A DNA stretch of 64,000 bases, taken from Kribbella sp. VKM Ac-2568 (lineage in GTDB: Bacteria > Actinomycetota > Actinomycetes > Propionibacteriales > Kribbellaceae). The position numbers were made by a program, and so were the translations under genes. Of this stretch, positions 17,639 to 27,244 are shown in pieces. The DNA is taken from NCBI RefSeq assembly GCF_004345365.1, contig NZ_SLVF01000010.1, positions 62,001 through 126,000 of the forward strand, read 5' to 3'. Numbering within the stretch: position 1 is the first letter of the stretch; each line of letters starts with the position of its first letter. The notes beneath the pieces were generated by a model, which did no database searches, was not told the origin of the DNA, and was given only the letters and a program-made list of their open reading frames with translations.

Positions 17639-19162
17639 TTATTGATCCGAGCGCGCCTGGTCGGGCCGGATCCAGCCGAAGGTGCGCTGGACGGCGGCCT
17701 GCCAGTTCGCGTACTCCGTGGCCCGGCGATCCGGATCCATGTTGGGGAGCCACTGGCCGGCGCGGTGCCAGTTGCTCCGGAGTCCCTCGAGATCGGGCCA
17801 GTAGCCGACCGCCAGCCCAGCGGCGTACGCGGCGCCGAGTGAGACCGTCTCCGTCACCATCGGCCGGACCACCGGTACGTCGAGCAGGTCGGCCAGGAAC
17901 TGCATCAGCAGGTTGTTCGCCGTCATCCCGCCGTCGACCTTCAACGCGGTCAGCGCGATCCCGGAGTCCGCGTTCATCGCGTTGACCACTTCGAGGGTCT
18001 GGAACCCGGTCGCCTCGAGCACCGCCCGGGCCAGGTGTCCCTTGGTGATGTAGCCGGTCAGCCCCGCGATCACGCCCCGCGCCTCGCTGCGCCAGTGCGG
18101 CGCGAACAGCCCGGAGAACGCGGGCACGATGTAGGCGCCGCCGTTGTCCTCGACGGTCCGCGCGAGCGTCTCGATCTCCGCCGCGGTGTGGATCAGCCCG
18201 AGCCCGTCCCGGAACCACTGCACCAGCGAGCCGGTGACCGCCATCGACCCTTCCAGCGCGTACGCCGCGGGCTCGGAGCCGATTTGGTATGCGACGGTGG
18301 TGAGCATTCCGTGGGTCGATCGGACGATCTCCTTACCGGTGTGAAGCAGCAGGAACGACCCGGTGCCATACGTGCACTTGGCCTCGCCGGGACTGAAACA
18401 CGTCTGCCCGAACAGCGCGGCCTGCTGATCCCCGAGCGCCGCACCGATCCGTACTCCGGGCAGCACCTCGGTGGCGGTCGCGAAAACCCCTGACGACGGG
18501 CGGATCTCCGGCAGCACCGACCGCGGTACGTCGAACGCGGCGAGCAGGCGGTCGTCCCATTCCAGGGTCTCGATGTTCATCAGCATCGTCCGGCTGGCGT
18601 TCGTCACGTCCGTCACGTGCAGGCCGCCCTGCGGACCACCGGTGAAGTTCCAGATCAGCCAGCTCTCCATCGTGCCGAACAGCACCTCGCCCCGTTCCGC
18701 GCGAGCGCGCAACCCGGGCGTGTGGTCGAGCATCCAGCGCAGCCGCGGCGCGGAGAAGTACGTCGTCAGCGGCAGCCCGCAGAGATCCGCGAACCGGTCC
18801 GGGCCCTCGTCGCCGGCCAGTTCGGTGATCAGCCGGTCGGTCCGGGTGTCCTGCCAGACCACGGCGTGGCCGACCGGCTGACCCGTCCGGCGGTCCCAGA
18901 GCAGGCTGGTCTCCCGCTGGTTGGTGATGCCGATGGCAACGATCTGGGACGGCTCGGCGGCGATCTGGCGGATCGCCGCGGGCACCACCCGGGTGACGTT
19001 GCGCCAGATCTCGGCGGCGTCGTGCTCGACCCAGCCGGGCCGCGGGAAGAGTTGCCGGTGCTCGCGCTGCGCGACCGACACCAGCCGCCCGCGCCGGTCG
19101 AAGAGGATGCACCGGGTCGAGTTCGTCCCCTGGTCCACCGCCGCGACGTACTGTTCAGCCAT
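17639..19162 (-). CDS. glpK: Glycerol kinase (second copy)
   Basis: A 507-residue FGGY-family glycerol kinase, diverged from the glp-operon copy but with the same motifs: VAAVDQGTNSTRCILFD at the N-terminus, ITNQRETSLLWDRRTGQP, WQDTRTDR, GTGSFLLLHTG and KVDGGMTANNLLMQFLAD. Residues of the active site look intact, so it is probably functional. It is transcribed towards the GNAT genes and lies 105 bp downstream of an IclR regulator on the same strand. A 21-bp palindrome (19189-19209) sits ahead of its ATG. It may serve another induction condition or a related polyol (inference). The start was placed at ATG 19162, which gives the usual N-terminus. Confidence 0.94.
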   Translation of the reverse strand: MAEQYVAAVDQGTNSTRCILFDRRGRLVSVAQREHRQLFPRPGWVEHDAAEIWRNVTRVVPAAIRQIAAEPSQIVAIGITNQRETSLLWDRRTGQPVGHAVVWQDTRTDRLITELAGDEGPDRFADLCGLPLTTYFSAPRLRWMLDHTPGLRARAERGEVLFGTMESWLIWNFTGGPQGGLHVTDVTNASRTMLMNIETLEWDDRLLAAFDVPRSVLPEIRPSSGVFATATEVLPGVRIGAALGDQQAALFGQTCFSPGEAKCTYGTGSFLLLHTGKEIVRSTHGMLTTVAYQIGSEPAAYALEGSMAVTGSLVQWFRDGLGLIHTAAEIETLARTVEDNGGAYIVPAFSGLFAPHWRSEARGVIAGLTGYITKGHLARAVLEATGFQTLEVVNAMNADSGIALTALKVDGGMTANNLLMQFLADLLDVPVVRPMVTETVSLGAAYAAGLAVGYWPDLEGLRSNWHRAGQWLPNMDPDRRATEYANWQAAVQRTFGWIRPDQARSDQ

Positions 19163-19188
19163 CCGAACCCCCCTTGCCCGACAGCACC

Positions 19189-19209
19189 CGAGGTACCGGC
19201 AGTACCTCG
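19189..19209. promoter_or_regulatory. Inverted repeat ahead of the second glycerol kinase
   Basis: Arms cgaggtac and gtacctcg are separated by five bases, 27 bp before the glpK start. It could be an operator for the neighbouring IclR regulator or a small RNA hairpin between the iclR and glpK genes. Confidence 0.45.
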
Positions 19210-19267
19210 AACCGTAGGCCCCAGACGGCCGTTCGCGCACCCACCGAGGCACGGACGCGCCGCGGCA

Positions 19268-20026
19268 TCAGCGCTCTTCCCGCAGATCGCGGCCGATGGC
19301 CTCGGCGGTGGCGCGGACCATGGTGATCAGGTCGCTGCGGTGCCGCAGCCGGCTGTCGCAGATGCGCTCGATCCGGCCGGTCAGCCCGACCGCCCCGACC
19401 ACCAGGCCGCCGAGACCGCGGATCGGCGCGGCGATCCCGGCCAGTTCCACGGTGTGCTCCTCGAACTCGCCGGCCCAACCCTTCGCCCGGACCGCCATCA
19501 GTTCCTCGGCCAGCCGGGCCGGGTCGACGATCGTCCGGGTCGTGTACGCGTCGAGCCTGCCGGGCCGTGCGGCTCCGCTCGCGTCGAAGGCGAGCACGGC
19601 CTTGCCGAGGGCGCACGCGTGCGGCGGCAGCGTCGTACCGACGTCGAGGTCCTGGTCGCTGTCGTCGGGGCGGAAGACGTGGTGCACGACGACGACCTTG
19701 CCCTCGACCAGGCGGCCGACGCGGACCACCTCGCCGCTGCGGGAGGCCAGGGAGTCGGCCCAGTTGATCGCGCGGCTGCGAAGCTCGTTCGGGTCCAGGT
19801 AGGTCTCGCCGAGGCGGCCGAAGGCGTCACTGAGCCGGTAGTGCGCGCCGGTGTGGTCCTGCTCGACGAACCCGACCTGGTGCAGGGTCTTGAGGATGCC
19901 GTGCACGGTCGGCTTGGCCAGGCCGAGCGCGTTGCCCAGATCGGCCACACCGAGCCCGTTCGGCGCCGCCGCGAGCAGTCGCAGCACAGCGGCCGCCCGC
20001 TCGATGGACTGCACGCTCCCCGGCAC
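19268..20026 (-). CDS. IclR-family transcriptional regulator (GylR-like)
   Basis: A 252-residue regulator. The N-terminal winged helix (residues ~5-65) has the IclR pattern QSIERAAAVLRLLA, GVADLGNALGLAKPTVHGIL and TLHQVGFVEQD. The C-terminal effector domain contains HACALGKAVLAF and GLGGLVVGAVGLTG. In Streptomyces the glycerol operon is controlled by the IclR-family repressor GylR; this gene lies next to a glycerol kinase and within 5 kb of glpFKD, so a GylR-like role is likely but inferred. The start is GTG at 20026; a second in-frame GTG lies four codons later. Confidence 0.85.
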   Translation of the reverse strand: MPGSVQSIERAAAVLRLLAAAPNGLGVADLGNALGLAKPTVHGILKTLHQVGFVEQDHTGAHYRLSDAFGRLGETYLDPNELRSRAINWADSLASRSGEVVRVGRLVEGKVVVVHHVFRPDDSDQDLDVGTTLPPHACALGKAVLAFDASGAARPGRLDAYTTRTIVDPARLAEELMAVRAKGWAGEFEEHTVELAGIAAPIRGLGGLVVGAVGLTGRIERICDSRLRHRSDLITMVRATAEAIGRDLREER

Positions 20027-20106
20027 ACCGGCAGGCTACCTGCGAATTCCTGTCCTGGCTGCGGTTCACGTCCTGGCCGGTCTTGGCGTCCATCACGACC
20101 GGCTGG

Positions 20107-22638
20107 TCACTCGGTGGCGATCGCCCGCAGTACGTCGAGCCTTGCTGCACGGCGTGACGGCCACACTGCAGCCAGTACGCCGACCGCGGCCGCGACCAGC
20201 ACGGCGATCACCAGTTGCAGCACCGGGATGTCCAGGACGGCGAGTCCGTCGTCCGCCATCACCTGCTGGATCGAGGCGCCGAAGAGCACGCCGATCACCA
20301 GGCCCAGCAGGGCGCCGAGGAGCGCGATCGCGATCGACTCGACCTGGAGCATCCGCCGCAGCTGCGGGCGATCCATCCCGATCGCGCGGAGCAGGCCGAT
20401 CTCCCGGGTCCGCTCGACCACGCCGAGCGCGAGGGTGTTCACGATGCCGAGCACGGCAATCAGGATCGCCAGCGCCAGCAGCATGCCGACCACGCCGAGG
20501 ATCGCGTTGATCGGTCCGCGCTCACCCTTCGCGTACGCCTGCTGGTCGCGGACCTGGACGGCGGGGTAGTCCTGCAGCTTGGCGACCACCGTCGGCAGCA
20601 CGGTGGCAATACTGGTGCCGTCGGCAACTTCGACGTACAGGGTCGAGTCGCTCGCTGCGCCGCCGATCGCGGTGTAGCCGGGCAGGGAGAGCGCGATCGC
20701 GTTGAGCTGCCTGTTCGGCGCGATCACGCCGGCCACGGTCAGCCGGTGGGTGCCGGTCGTGGTGATCAGTTGGAAGGCTTTGCCGACGGAGAGGTCGAGC
20801 GTCCTGGCCAGATTGCGTGGGACGATCGCCTGGCCGGGTTGCAGGCCGCTGACCGTGCCCGCCTCGACCTGCGCGGTGATCGGCCCGTCGAGCGTGCCTT
20901 CGTCGACTCCGGCCACCCGCACCGACGTGTCGCCGACCTTGCCGGCCATCTGACGGACCCGGTGCACCGAGGTGATGCCGGGCACCTCGGCGATCCGGTC
21001 GCGGACCTGCCCGCTGAACGGGTTGCCGCCGTCCCTGGTGACCACCAGGTCCGAAGTACCGATGGCGTCGGTGATGCCCTTGTCGACGGACGCCTTCGCG
21101 GACGACGCGATCACCACCAGGCCGCTGACCAGGGCGAGCGAGATCATCAGCGCTGACGCGGTAGCCGACGTACGCCGCGGATTGCGCTCCGCGTTCCGCC
21201 GCCCGAGGGTCACTGGCGCCTTGCGCCCGAACGGCGACATCAGCCCGCGTACGGCGTACCGGCTGATCAGCGGGCTCGTCATCACGACGCCGAGCAGGGT
21301 GATCGCAGCACCGAGGCCGAGCAGTACTGCGGCCGGCAGGCCTTTGAGGTTGACCGCGATCGCATAGACGGTGGCTGCCATCAGCAGCATGAACGCACCG
21401 ATGATGACGCGGACCAGGATCGAGCGCTCGGGCAGCATCGCGTCGTCGCGCATGGCGGCGACGGGTGGGAGCTTCCCGGCACGGCGGGCGGCCGGGTACG
21501 CGGCGGCCAGCGTGATGCCGATGCCGAGGAGATAGCAGGTGATGATCGTCTCCGGGCTGATCTGCAGCACCGCGGTGGGGATTGCCAGGTCGAGTCGCTG
21601 GTAGAAGAACTGGAGCCCCGCGGCGACGCCTCCGCCGAGCAGTAGGCCGAGGGTGGAACCGATGGCGCCGATCACGAGGCCCTCGGCGAGGACGGTCCCG
21701 GTGACCTGGCCGCGGGATGCGCCGATCGCGCGGAGCATCGCGAGCTCGCGGGAACGCTGGGCGACCAGCATCGCGAAGGTGTTGACGATCAGGAACGCGC
21801 CGACGAAGAGCGCCAGGCCGGCGAACATCAGCAGCACCGTGCTGAAGCCGCCGAAGGTGTCGTCCAGCGCGTTCTTGCCGTCGGCCGAGACCTGCGCGGC
21901 GGTACGTACGGTCGCGTCCTTGCCGGCGACAGCCTCGATCGCCTTCGTGACGGCAGCCGAGTCCTGTCCGGGCTGAATCGCGACGCCGATGGAGGTCCAG
22001 CCTGGTCCGCCGAGCAGCAGTCGTTGGCCGGTGGCCGGGTCGAAGGTGACGAGCGGGGCGCCTGCCGCAGCGCCGGCGAGTACTGGGGTGGTTATCGCGG
22101 TGAGCGTGCCGGTCACGGCCTGGGCGGGGGTGACCACCTTGACCTTGTCGCCGAGCTCGTACCCCTCGCGCTGTGCGGTGGACTGGTCGAGGCCGAGCTG
22201 GCCCTCGCCCCACGGCGCCTTGCCGTCGATCAGTTTGAAGGGGGCGGTGCGCGGGTCGTGCGGCCAGCCGGCGCCGTACGTCGGGAGGCCGTACGTGTCG
22301 CTGGGTTTGCCGTCGGAGCCGAGGATCTGCGGGCCGGTGGTGAGGAGCTGCGGGTCGGTTCCGGCGACGCCCGGAACCGCGGCGATCTGGTGCGCGAGGT
22401 CCGACGAGAGGGTCGCCGGGCGGGCGCTCGAAGTACCGGTGTCGTCCGACAGCGCCGAGACCGGCGTGACGGTGATGTCGGCGGTGCTGCCCGCGAAGTT
22501 CTTCTTCAGCGCGGTCGAGAGGGTGTCGGTGAAGATCATCGCGCCGGAGACGAACCCGATGCCCAGCATCACGGCCACCGTGCACAGGACGAAGCGGAGC
22601 CTGTGCGCGAGCACCGACCGCAGGCCGAGCTTGAGCAT
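20107..22638 (-). CDS. FtsX-like permease of a MacB-type ABC exporter
   Basis: An 843-residue membrane protein with the two-times-FtsX layout. A first helix near residues 16-38 is followed by a large extracellular domain (~40-260), then three helices with the conserved cytoplasmic sequence RSRELAMLRAIGASRGQV. A central pair of helices leads to a second extracellular domain (~520-720) and a final helix set with VVERTREIGLLRAIGMDR. It is the partner of the ATPase encoded upstream, whose stop shares one base with this ATG (TGATG). Such exporters act on lipoproteins, peptides or antibiotics; the substrate here is unknown. Confidence 0.9.
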   Translation of the reverse strand: MLKLGLRSVLAHRLRFVLCTVAVMLGIGFVSGAMIFTDTLSTALKKNFAGSTADITVTPVSALSDDTGTSSARPATLSSDLAHQIAAVPGVAGTDPQLLTTGPQILGSDGKPSDTYGLPTYGAGWPHDPRTAPFKLIDGKAPWGEGQLGLDQSTAQREGYELGDKVKVVTPAQAVTGTLTAITTPVLAGAAAGAPLVTFDPATGQRLLLGGPGWTSIGVAIQPGQDSAAVTKAIEAVAGKDATVRTAAQVSADGKNALDDTFGGFSTVLLMFAGLALFVGAFLIVNTFAMLVAQRSRELAMLRAIGASRGQVTGTVLAEGLVIGAIGSTLGLLLGGGVAAGLQFFYQRLDLAIPTAVLQISPETIITCYLLGIGITLAAAYPAARRAGKLPPVAAMRDDAMLPERSILVRVIIGAFMLLMAATVYAIAVNLKGLPAAVLLGLGAAITLLGVVMTSPLISRYAVRGLMSPFGRKAPVTLGRRNAERNPRRTSATASALMISLALVSGLVVIASSAKASVDKGITDAIGTSDLVVTRDGGNPFSGQVRDRIAEVPGITSVHRVRQMAGKVGDTSVRVAGVDEGTLDGPITAQVEAGTVSGLQPGQAIVPRNLARTLDLSVGKAFQLITTTGTHRLTVAGVIAPNRQLNAIALSLPGYTAIGGAASDSTLYVEVADGTSIATVLPTVVAKLQDYPAVQVRDQQAYAKGERGPINAILGVVGMLLALAILIAVLGIVNTLALGVVERTREIGLLRAIGMDRPQLRRMLQVESIAIALLGALLGLVIGVLFGASIQQVMADDGLAVLDIPVLQLVIAVLVAAAVGVLAAVWPSRRAARLDVLRAIATE

Positions 22639-23396
22639 CAGCCCGCCTCGTGCGCGTCGAGCTGCTTCATCATGTCGAGGACCGACTCCGCGGTCGGGTC
22701 GGGCAGCTCGGACTCCAGGCGGCCGTCGGCGAGGAAGAGCACCCGGTCGGCGTACGCCGCGGCCGTGGGATCGTGGGTCACCATCACCACGGTCTGCCCG
22801 AACTCGCGCACCGAGCGGTGCAGGAAACCGAGCACGTCCGCCGACGAACGCGAATCGAGATTGCCGGTCGGCTCGTCCGCGAACACCACGTCGGGCCGGG
22901 ATACGAGCGCCCGAGCACAGGCAACCCGCTGCTGCTGACCGCCGGAGAGCTCGGCCGGCTTGTGGTTGAGCCGATCCCCGAGGCCGATGGTGGTGATCAC
23001 CTTGTCGAGCCATTCCCGGTCGGGCTTCCGGTTGGCGAGGTCGAGCGGGAGCGTGATGTTCTCCAGCGCGCTGAGCGTCGGCACCAGGTTGAACGCCTGG
23101 AACACGAACCCGATCCGATCCCTGCGCAGATGCGTCAGCGCCTTCTCGTCCAGCCGGGTCAGCTCGACATCCCCCAACCAGACCTGCCCAGCCGACGGCC
23201 GATCAAGCCCCGCCAGACAATGCAACAAGGTCGACTTCCCAGACCCCGAAGGCCCCATGATCGCGGTGAACCGCCCCCGCCCGAAGTCCACACTCACATC
23301 ATCCAGCGCATCAATCCGGGTCTCGCCGCCCCCGTACCGCTTCCCCACCCCCACAGTCCGAACCGCCACCACCCTCTCAACAACCTCCACACTCAT
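22638..23396 (-). CDS. ABC transporter ATP-binding protein (MacB/LolD type)
   Basis: A 252-residue ATPase with Walker A GPSGSGKS, signature LSGGQQQRVACARAL, Walker B VVFADEPTGNLDSRSS and switch His in VTHDP. The phrase DEPTGNLD is characteristic of the LolD/MacB class that works with FtsX-like permeases. The partner gene follows with a one-base overlap. Upstream of the ATG begins repeat island C, so any promoter must lie in its first ~200 bp. Confidence 0.93.
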   Translation of the reverse strand: MSVEVVERVVAVRTVGVGKRYGGGETRIDALDDVSVDFGRGRFTAIMGPSGSGKSTLLHCLAGLDRPSAGQVWLGDVELTRLDEKALTHLRRDRIGFVFQAFNLVPTLSALENITLPLDLANRKPDREWLDKVITTIGLGDRLNHKPAELSGGQQQRVACARALVSRPDVVFADEPTGNLDSRSSADVLGFLHRSVREFGQTVVMVTHDPTAAAYADRVLFLADGRLESELPDPTAESVLDMMKQLDAHEAG

Positions 23397-23605
23397 ACCC
23401 GAACGCTAACCGCCCCCAGGCCCACCCAGCCCCCCAACCCATCCGCGCCTGGCGCGCCGACCCAAACCCACGACTGCGAGCTCGCTCGCGCGCCCAGCGG
23501 GGCAGTCCCGGGTGAGCTTGTACGGCGTGCTGGGTCCGGGCGGGTTCTGCGTGTGCAGGTTCGGGTGGTTTCGCCAGCGCAGGTTCCGGGGGGGGGCGTC
23601 CCCGG

Positions 23606-23719
23606 GCTGCGTGATGGTACTGGTCGGGGTGCACCAGTGAGCGCCTTCGGCGTCCCTTCGGGATCGGAACAAGTTCCGAGTCTTGACCCACACCACCCCG
23701 ACCAGGGAAGGAACGCAGC
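23606..23719 (+). repeat. Structured repeat element, copy C
   Basis: A 114-bp copy bounded by GCTGCGT and ACGCAGC. Its apical hairpin is GGAAC-AA-GTTCC where copies A and B have GAAAC-AA-GTTTC, a paired A-T to G-C change. The arm segment GGTCGGGGTG pairs perfectly with CACCCCGACC. The bases after it (ctgtcccggagcca-tggg) match copy D rather than A and B, defining a second subfamily. Confidence 0.85.
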
Positions 23720-23925
23720 TGTCCCGGAGCCACTGGGAGGTGTGGCGACAACGCCCGGGAAGATCGAGACGTTCGAGCTCGCCCACGAAGGACTCGAGCG
23801 AGGCTGCTCCTCTGCATGGGAGCTCGGGGAGTTGCCGCTGCCCGAAGAGGGCGGCGGGCTCCCCGAAACCGGCACCTTGTGCACCATCCGAGCAAATCCC
23901 GGCGTTCCGGACACTCAGGCCGGGC

Positions 23926-23996
23926 GGTGCACAAAGTGCGGGCTCGGACACCAAGTCGGGACCTTGAACACCACATGAGCTGTCCCCGGTCCCGAC
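23926..23996 (-). repeat. Second hairpin module in island C
   Basis: On the minus strand this reads gtcgggaccggggaca, then ggtcccgacttggtgtccga and ttgtgcacc, in the same order as the module in island A, with a shorter middle. Confidence 0.6.
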
Positions 23997-24383
23997 CAGG
24001 TGTCCGAGGTCCCCACAACCACACCGGCCACCGGCCCCCCGCGAGGTGTCCCCGGTCCCCACAGCCCGCCGCCACCGGCTCCACCGCGGTCAGCGGGGTT
24101 TTCCGATGGCTGGTTGTTCGACGGCTGGCGCCTTGTGCAAGCCGCCGGCAGTCGGACAAGACGCCAGCGGGGCCGCTGGATCGACGAAACCGCCACTCGT
24201 GGCCGGAACGACGATCTGGATGCCGCCGGCGTACCACCGGAAAGGAAGTAGTTGAGCTGGTCTTAGTACCTGCAGCAGGGTGCCTGGCTGGGCATTCGAG
24301 CGAGCTCGCAGCAGTGGTTGGGGTGGTCGAATGACCGCGCGCGGTGGGTGCGTGGGGCTGTCTGGTTTCAGCGGGGTGGTGGG

Positions 24384-26069
24384 TCAGGCGTCGATGACGA
24401 CCGGGATTACTACTGGGCGGCGGCGCCAGTGGCGGTAGGTCCAGTTGCCGACGGAGCGGCCTACCAGTTCTTCCAGGGCGTTGGCCTCGCCGATGCCTTC
24501 GGAGGCTGCCTTCGCGAGGGTTTCCTCGATGACGGGGATGACCTCTTTGAAGGTGGTGTCGTCGTGGACGAAGCCGCGGGCCAGGAAGTCCGGCGGCTCG
24601 GCCAGGCGGCCCGTGTTCGCATCGACGAGCAGGACGACGGTGACGACGCCCTCCTCAGCCAGCGCACGGCGGTCCTTCAGCGACGCCTCGGTGACCCCGC
24701 CGACGGTCATCGCGTCGACGTACACGTAGCCCGCCTCGACCTTGCCGACGATCCTCGCGCGGCCGCGGTCCAGGTCGACCACCACTCCGTCCTCGGCGAT
24801 GATCACCCGATCGGCCGGTACTCCGGTCCGGGTGGCGAGCTCGGCGTTCGCCTTCAGGTGCCGGAACTCGCCGTGGATCGGCATCACGTTGCGCGGCTTG
24901 ACCAGGTTGTAGCAGTAGACCAGCTCGCCCGCGCTCGCGTGCCCGGAGACGTGCACCTTCGCGTTGCCCTTGTGGACGACGTTCGCGCCCCAGCGGATCA
25001 GGCCGTTGATCACCGCGTAGATCGCGTTCTCGTTGCCGGGGATCAGCGAACTGGCCATCAGTACGGTGTCGCCCTCGCCGATCCGGATCATGTGGTCGCG
25101 GTTCGCCATCCGGGACAGCGCGGCCATCGGCTCGCCCTGGGAGCCGGTGCAGATCAGCGTGACCTTGCGGTCCGGCAGCTTCTCCAGCTCCTTCAGGTCG
25201 ACGATCAGACCCTTCGGAATCTTCAGATACCCGAGATCGCCGGCGATGCCCATGTTGCGGACCATCGAGCGCCCCACGAACGCGACCTTGCGGCCACCCG
25301 CCTTCGCGGCATCCAGAACCTGCTGGATCCGGTGCACATGGCTGGCGAAGCTGGACACGATGATCCGGCCGGGCGCCGTCCGGAAAACGGTGTCGATCGC
25401 CGGACCGAGGTCCTTCTCGGCGGTGGTGAAGCCCGGTACGTCGGCGTTGGTGGAGTCCGTCATGAACAGATCCACGCCTTCCTCGCCGAGCTTGGCGAAG
25501 CCGCGCAGGTCGGTGAGGCGGCGGTCCAGCGGGAACTGGTCCATCTTGAAGTCGCCGGTGTGCAGTACTACGCCGGCCTTCGTCCGGATCGCGACCGCGA
25601 GGCCGTCCGGGATGGAGTGGTTGACGGCGAGGAAGTCGCACTCGAACGGGCCGAGCTTGCGCCGGTCGCCCTCCTTGACCTCCACGGTCACGGGCTTGAT
25701 CCGGTGCTCCTTGAGCTTCGCGGTCAGGAACGCCAGGGTGAGCCTGGAGCCGACCACTGGGATGTCGGCGCGCTCCTTCAGCAGGTACGGCACGCCGCCG
25801 ATGTGGTCCTCGTGGCCGTGCGTGAGGACGATGGCGTCGATCTTGTCCAGCCGGTCCCGGATCCAGCCGAAGTCGGGCAGGATCACGTCGACGCCGGGCT
25901 GGTGCTCCTCGGGGAACAGCACGCCGCAGTCCACCACGAGCAACCGGCCGCGATGTTCGAACACGGTCATGTTGCGGCCGATCTCGCCGAGGCCGCCGAG
26001 AGCGACCACGCGGAGTGCGTTGTCGGGGAGTCTGGGCGGTTGGCCGAGGTCGGGATGCGGATGGCTCAT
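24384..26069 (-). CDS. rnj: Ribonuclease J
   Basis: A 561-residue metallo-beta-lactamase/beta-CASP ribonuclease with 5'-3' exonuclease and endonuclease activity in mRNA decay and rRNA maturation. The metal-binding motif is LTHGHEDHIGG near residue 80, with HTGDFKMDQ and DSTNAD further on. The beta-CASP part has SSFASHVHRIQQ, and the C-terminal domain includes MPIHGEFRHL. Length matches actinobacterial RNase J. The ATG at 26069 gives MSHPHPD, the usual short N-terminus before LRVVALGGLGEIGRNM. It is transcribed away from the RecB-like gene and ends at island C. Confidence 0.95.
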   Translation of the reverse strand: MSHPHPDLGQPPRLPDNALRVVALGGLGEIGRNMTVFEHRGRLLVVDCGVLFPEEHQPGVDVILPDFGWIRDRLDKIDAIVLTHGHEDHIGGVPYLLKERADIPVVGSRLTLAFLTAKLKEHRIKPVTVEVKEGDRRKLGPFECDFLAVNHSIPDGLAVAIRTKAGVVLHTGDFKMDQFPLDRRLTDLRGFAKLGEEGVDLFMTDSTNADVPGFTTAEKDLGPAIDTVFRTAPGRIIVSSFASHVHRIQQVLDAAKAGGRKVAFVGRSMVRNMGIAGDLGYLKIPKGLIVDLKELEKLPDRKVTLICTGSQGEPMAALSRMANRDHMIRIGEGDTVLMASSLIPGNENAIYAVINGLIRWGANVVHKGNAKVHVSGHASAGELVYCYNLVKPRNVMPIHGEFRHLKANAELATRTGVPADRVIIAEDGVVVDLDRGRARIVGKVEAGYVYVDAMTVGGVTEASLKDRRALAEEGVVTVVLLVDANTGRLAEPPDFLARGFVHDDTTFKEVIPVIEETLAKAASEGIGEANALEELVGRSVGNWTYRHWRRRPVVIPVVIDA

Positions 26070-26163
26070 AGTGTGGACGGTATCCGAGTCCGGTGACACA
26101 CCCGGGCATCGACCGGGTGTGAGCAGCACCTCAGCCAACTGCTAACGGCCCTCATATCGCCCC

Positions 26164-27051
26164 TCAGCCGTCCACTCCGACGAGGTCTACGCCGGCGGAT
26201 TCCTGGGCGACCTCCTCGACCGAGCGCACCGGCAGCGGCGGGGGAGTGCCACCCCAGGCCGGGCAGATCGCCTTGTGGTCGCACCAGTCGCACAGCGGCC
26301 CCGGGCTCGGCCGCCAGTCGCCCGACTCCAGCGCCCGGGTGATCGCGTTCCACAGTGCGCCGACCTTGCGCTCGCAGGCGAGCAGGTCGGCCTCGTCCGG
26401 GACATAGCGGACTATCTCGCCATTGCCGAGGTAGACCAGCTGGAGCATCGCCGGGACCACCCCGCGCAGCCGCCACAGCACGAGCGCGTAGAACTTCATC
26501 TGGAACAGCGCCTTCGCCTCGAAGAACTCCGACGGCGACCGGCCGGTCTTGTAGTCCACCACCCGGATCTCGCCCGTCGGAGCCACGTCCAGGCGATCGA
26601 CGTACCCCCGGAGCGTGAGACCCGACTCGAGCTCGGTCTCGACGTACAGCTCGCGCTCGGCGGGCTCCAGCGCGTTCGGGTCTTCCAGGGTGAAGTACTT
26701 GCCGAGCAGCTGATGGGCCTCAGCCAGCCACTTGGCCAGCTCGGCACCGTCCGCGTCCTCGGCGAACAACTCGGCGACCTCAGGCTCGGCAGCCAGTACC
26801 TGCTGCCACTGCGGCTCGAGCATCTCGGCCGCGTGCTCGAGGGTTCGCTGGCCGGCCGGCAGGTCGAAGAGGCGCTCGAGGACGCCGTGCACCACCGTGC
26901 CCCGCACGGCGGCGGAGGACGGTTTCTCCGGCAGCCGGTCGATCACCCGGAACCGGTACTTGAGCGGGCAGGACATGAAATCCGCCGCCCGGGACGGGGA
27001 CAAGGCTCCGCGCGGGTGGCCGTGCACATCGACTGCTGCTGCAACGCTCAT
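26164..27051 (-). CDS. RecB-family PD-(D/E)XK nuclease with Fe-S cluster motif
   Basis: A 295-residue stand-alone RecB/Cas4-type exonuclease domain. The nuclease core shows GYVDRLDVAPTGEIRVVDYKTG (split as GYVDRLD and VVDYKTG), giving the metal-binding Asp and catalytic Lys. One Cys near residue 28 (FMSCPLKYRF) and a C-terminal CDWCDHKAICPAW supply the four cysteines expected for a 4Fe-4S cluster, as in AddB and Cas4. No helicase domain is present. Stand-alone proteins of this kind lie near the proteasome locus in many actinobacteria; their substrate is not established. The start at 27051 was chosen to give MSVAAAVDVHG; the ribosome site is weak. Confidence 0.88.
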   Translation of the reverse strand: MSVAAAVDVHGHPRGALSPSRAADFMSCPLKYRFRVIDRLPEKPSSAAVRGTVVHGVLERLFDLPAGQRTLEHAAEMLEPQWQQVLAAEPEVAELFAEDADGAELAKWLAEAHQLLGKYFTLEDPNALEPAERELYVETELESGLTLRGYVDRLDVAPTGEIRVVDYKTGRSPSEFFEAKALFQMKFYALVLWRLRGVVPAMLQLVYLGNGEIVRYVPDEADLLACERKVGALWNAITRALESGDWRPSPGPLCDWCDHKAICPAWGGTPPPLPVRSVEEVAQESAGVDLVGVDG

Positions 27052-27244
27052 GCCCGAAAGGCTAGGCGAGACCACCGACACTGCGCGCGCACGCCGCACC
27101 AGGCTGTGGACAACCACCTCACAAACGGTTCAGAACCGCCCGACCACCGGTTGAATCGGCTCACAGGGAACTCCCAGCGGACTTTCGGCAAACCATCGGC
27201 CTCGGTCGGCACTCTGGAATCACAGCCGACCAAGGAGACCGACC

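Larger units (their letters stand above)
23397..24383. other. Intergenic repeat island C
   Basis: A ~990-bp stretch between the ABC exporter ATPase start and the RNase J stop, with no gene I can support. It contains copy C of the structured element (23606-23719), a second hairpin module (23926-23996, minus), GTGTCC/GGACC-rich short repeats (23990-24060) and a GGCTGGTTGTTCG-type motif (24110-24140) like those in islands A and B. Several frames stay open on both strands by chance of composition. Confidence 0.7.

Noticed and set aside
26164..27051. Cas4 nuclease of a CRISPR system
   Set aside because: The fold and cysteines fit, but no cas genes or arrays are near and the gene sits in the usual proteasome-linked neighbourhood.
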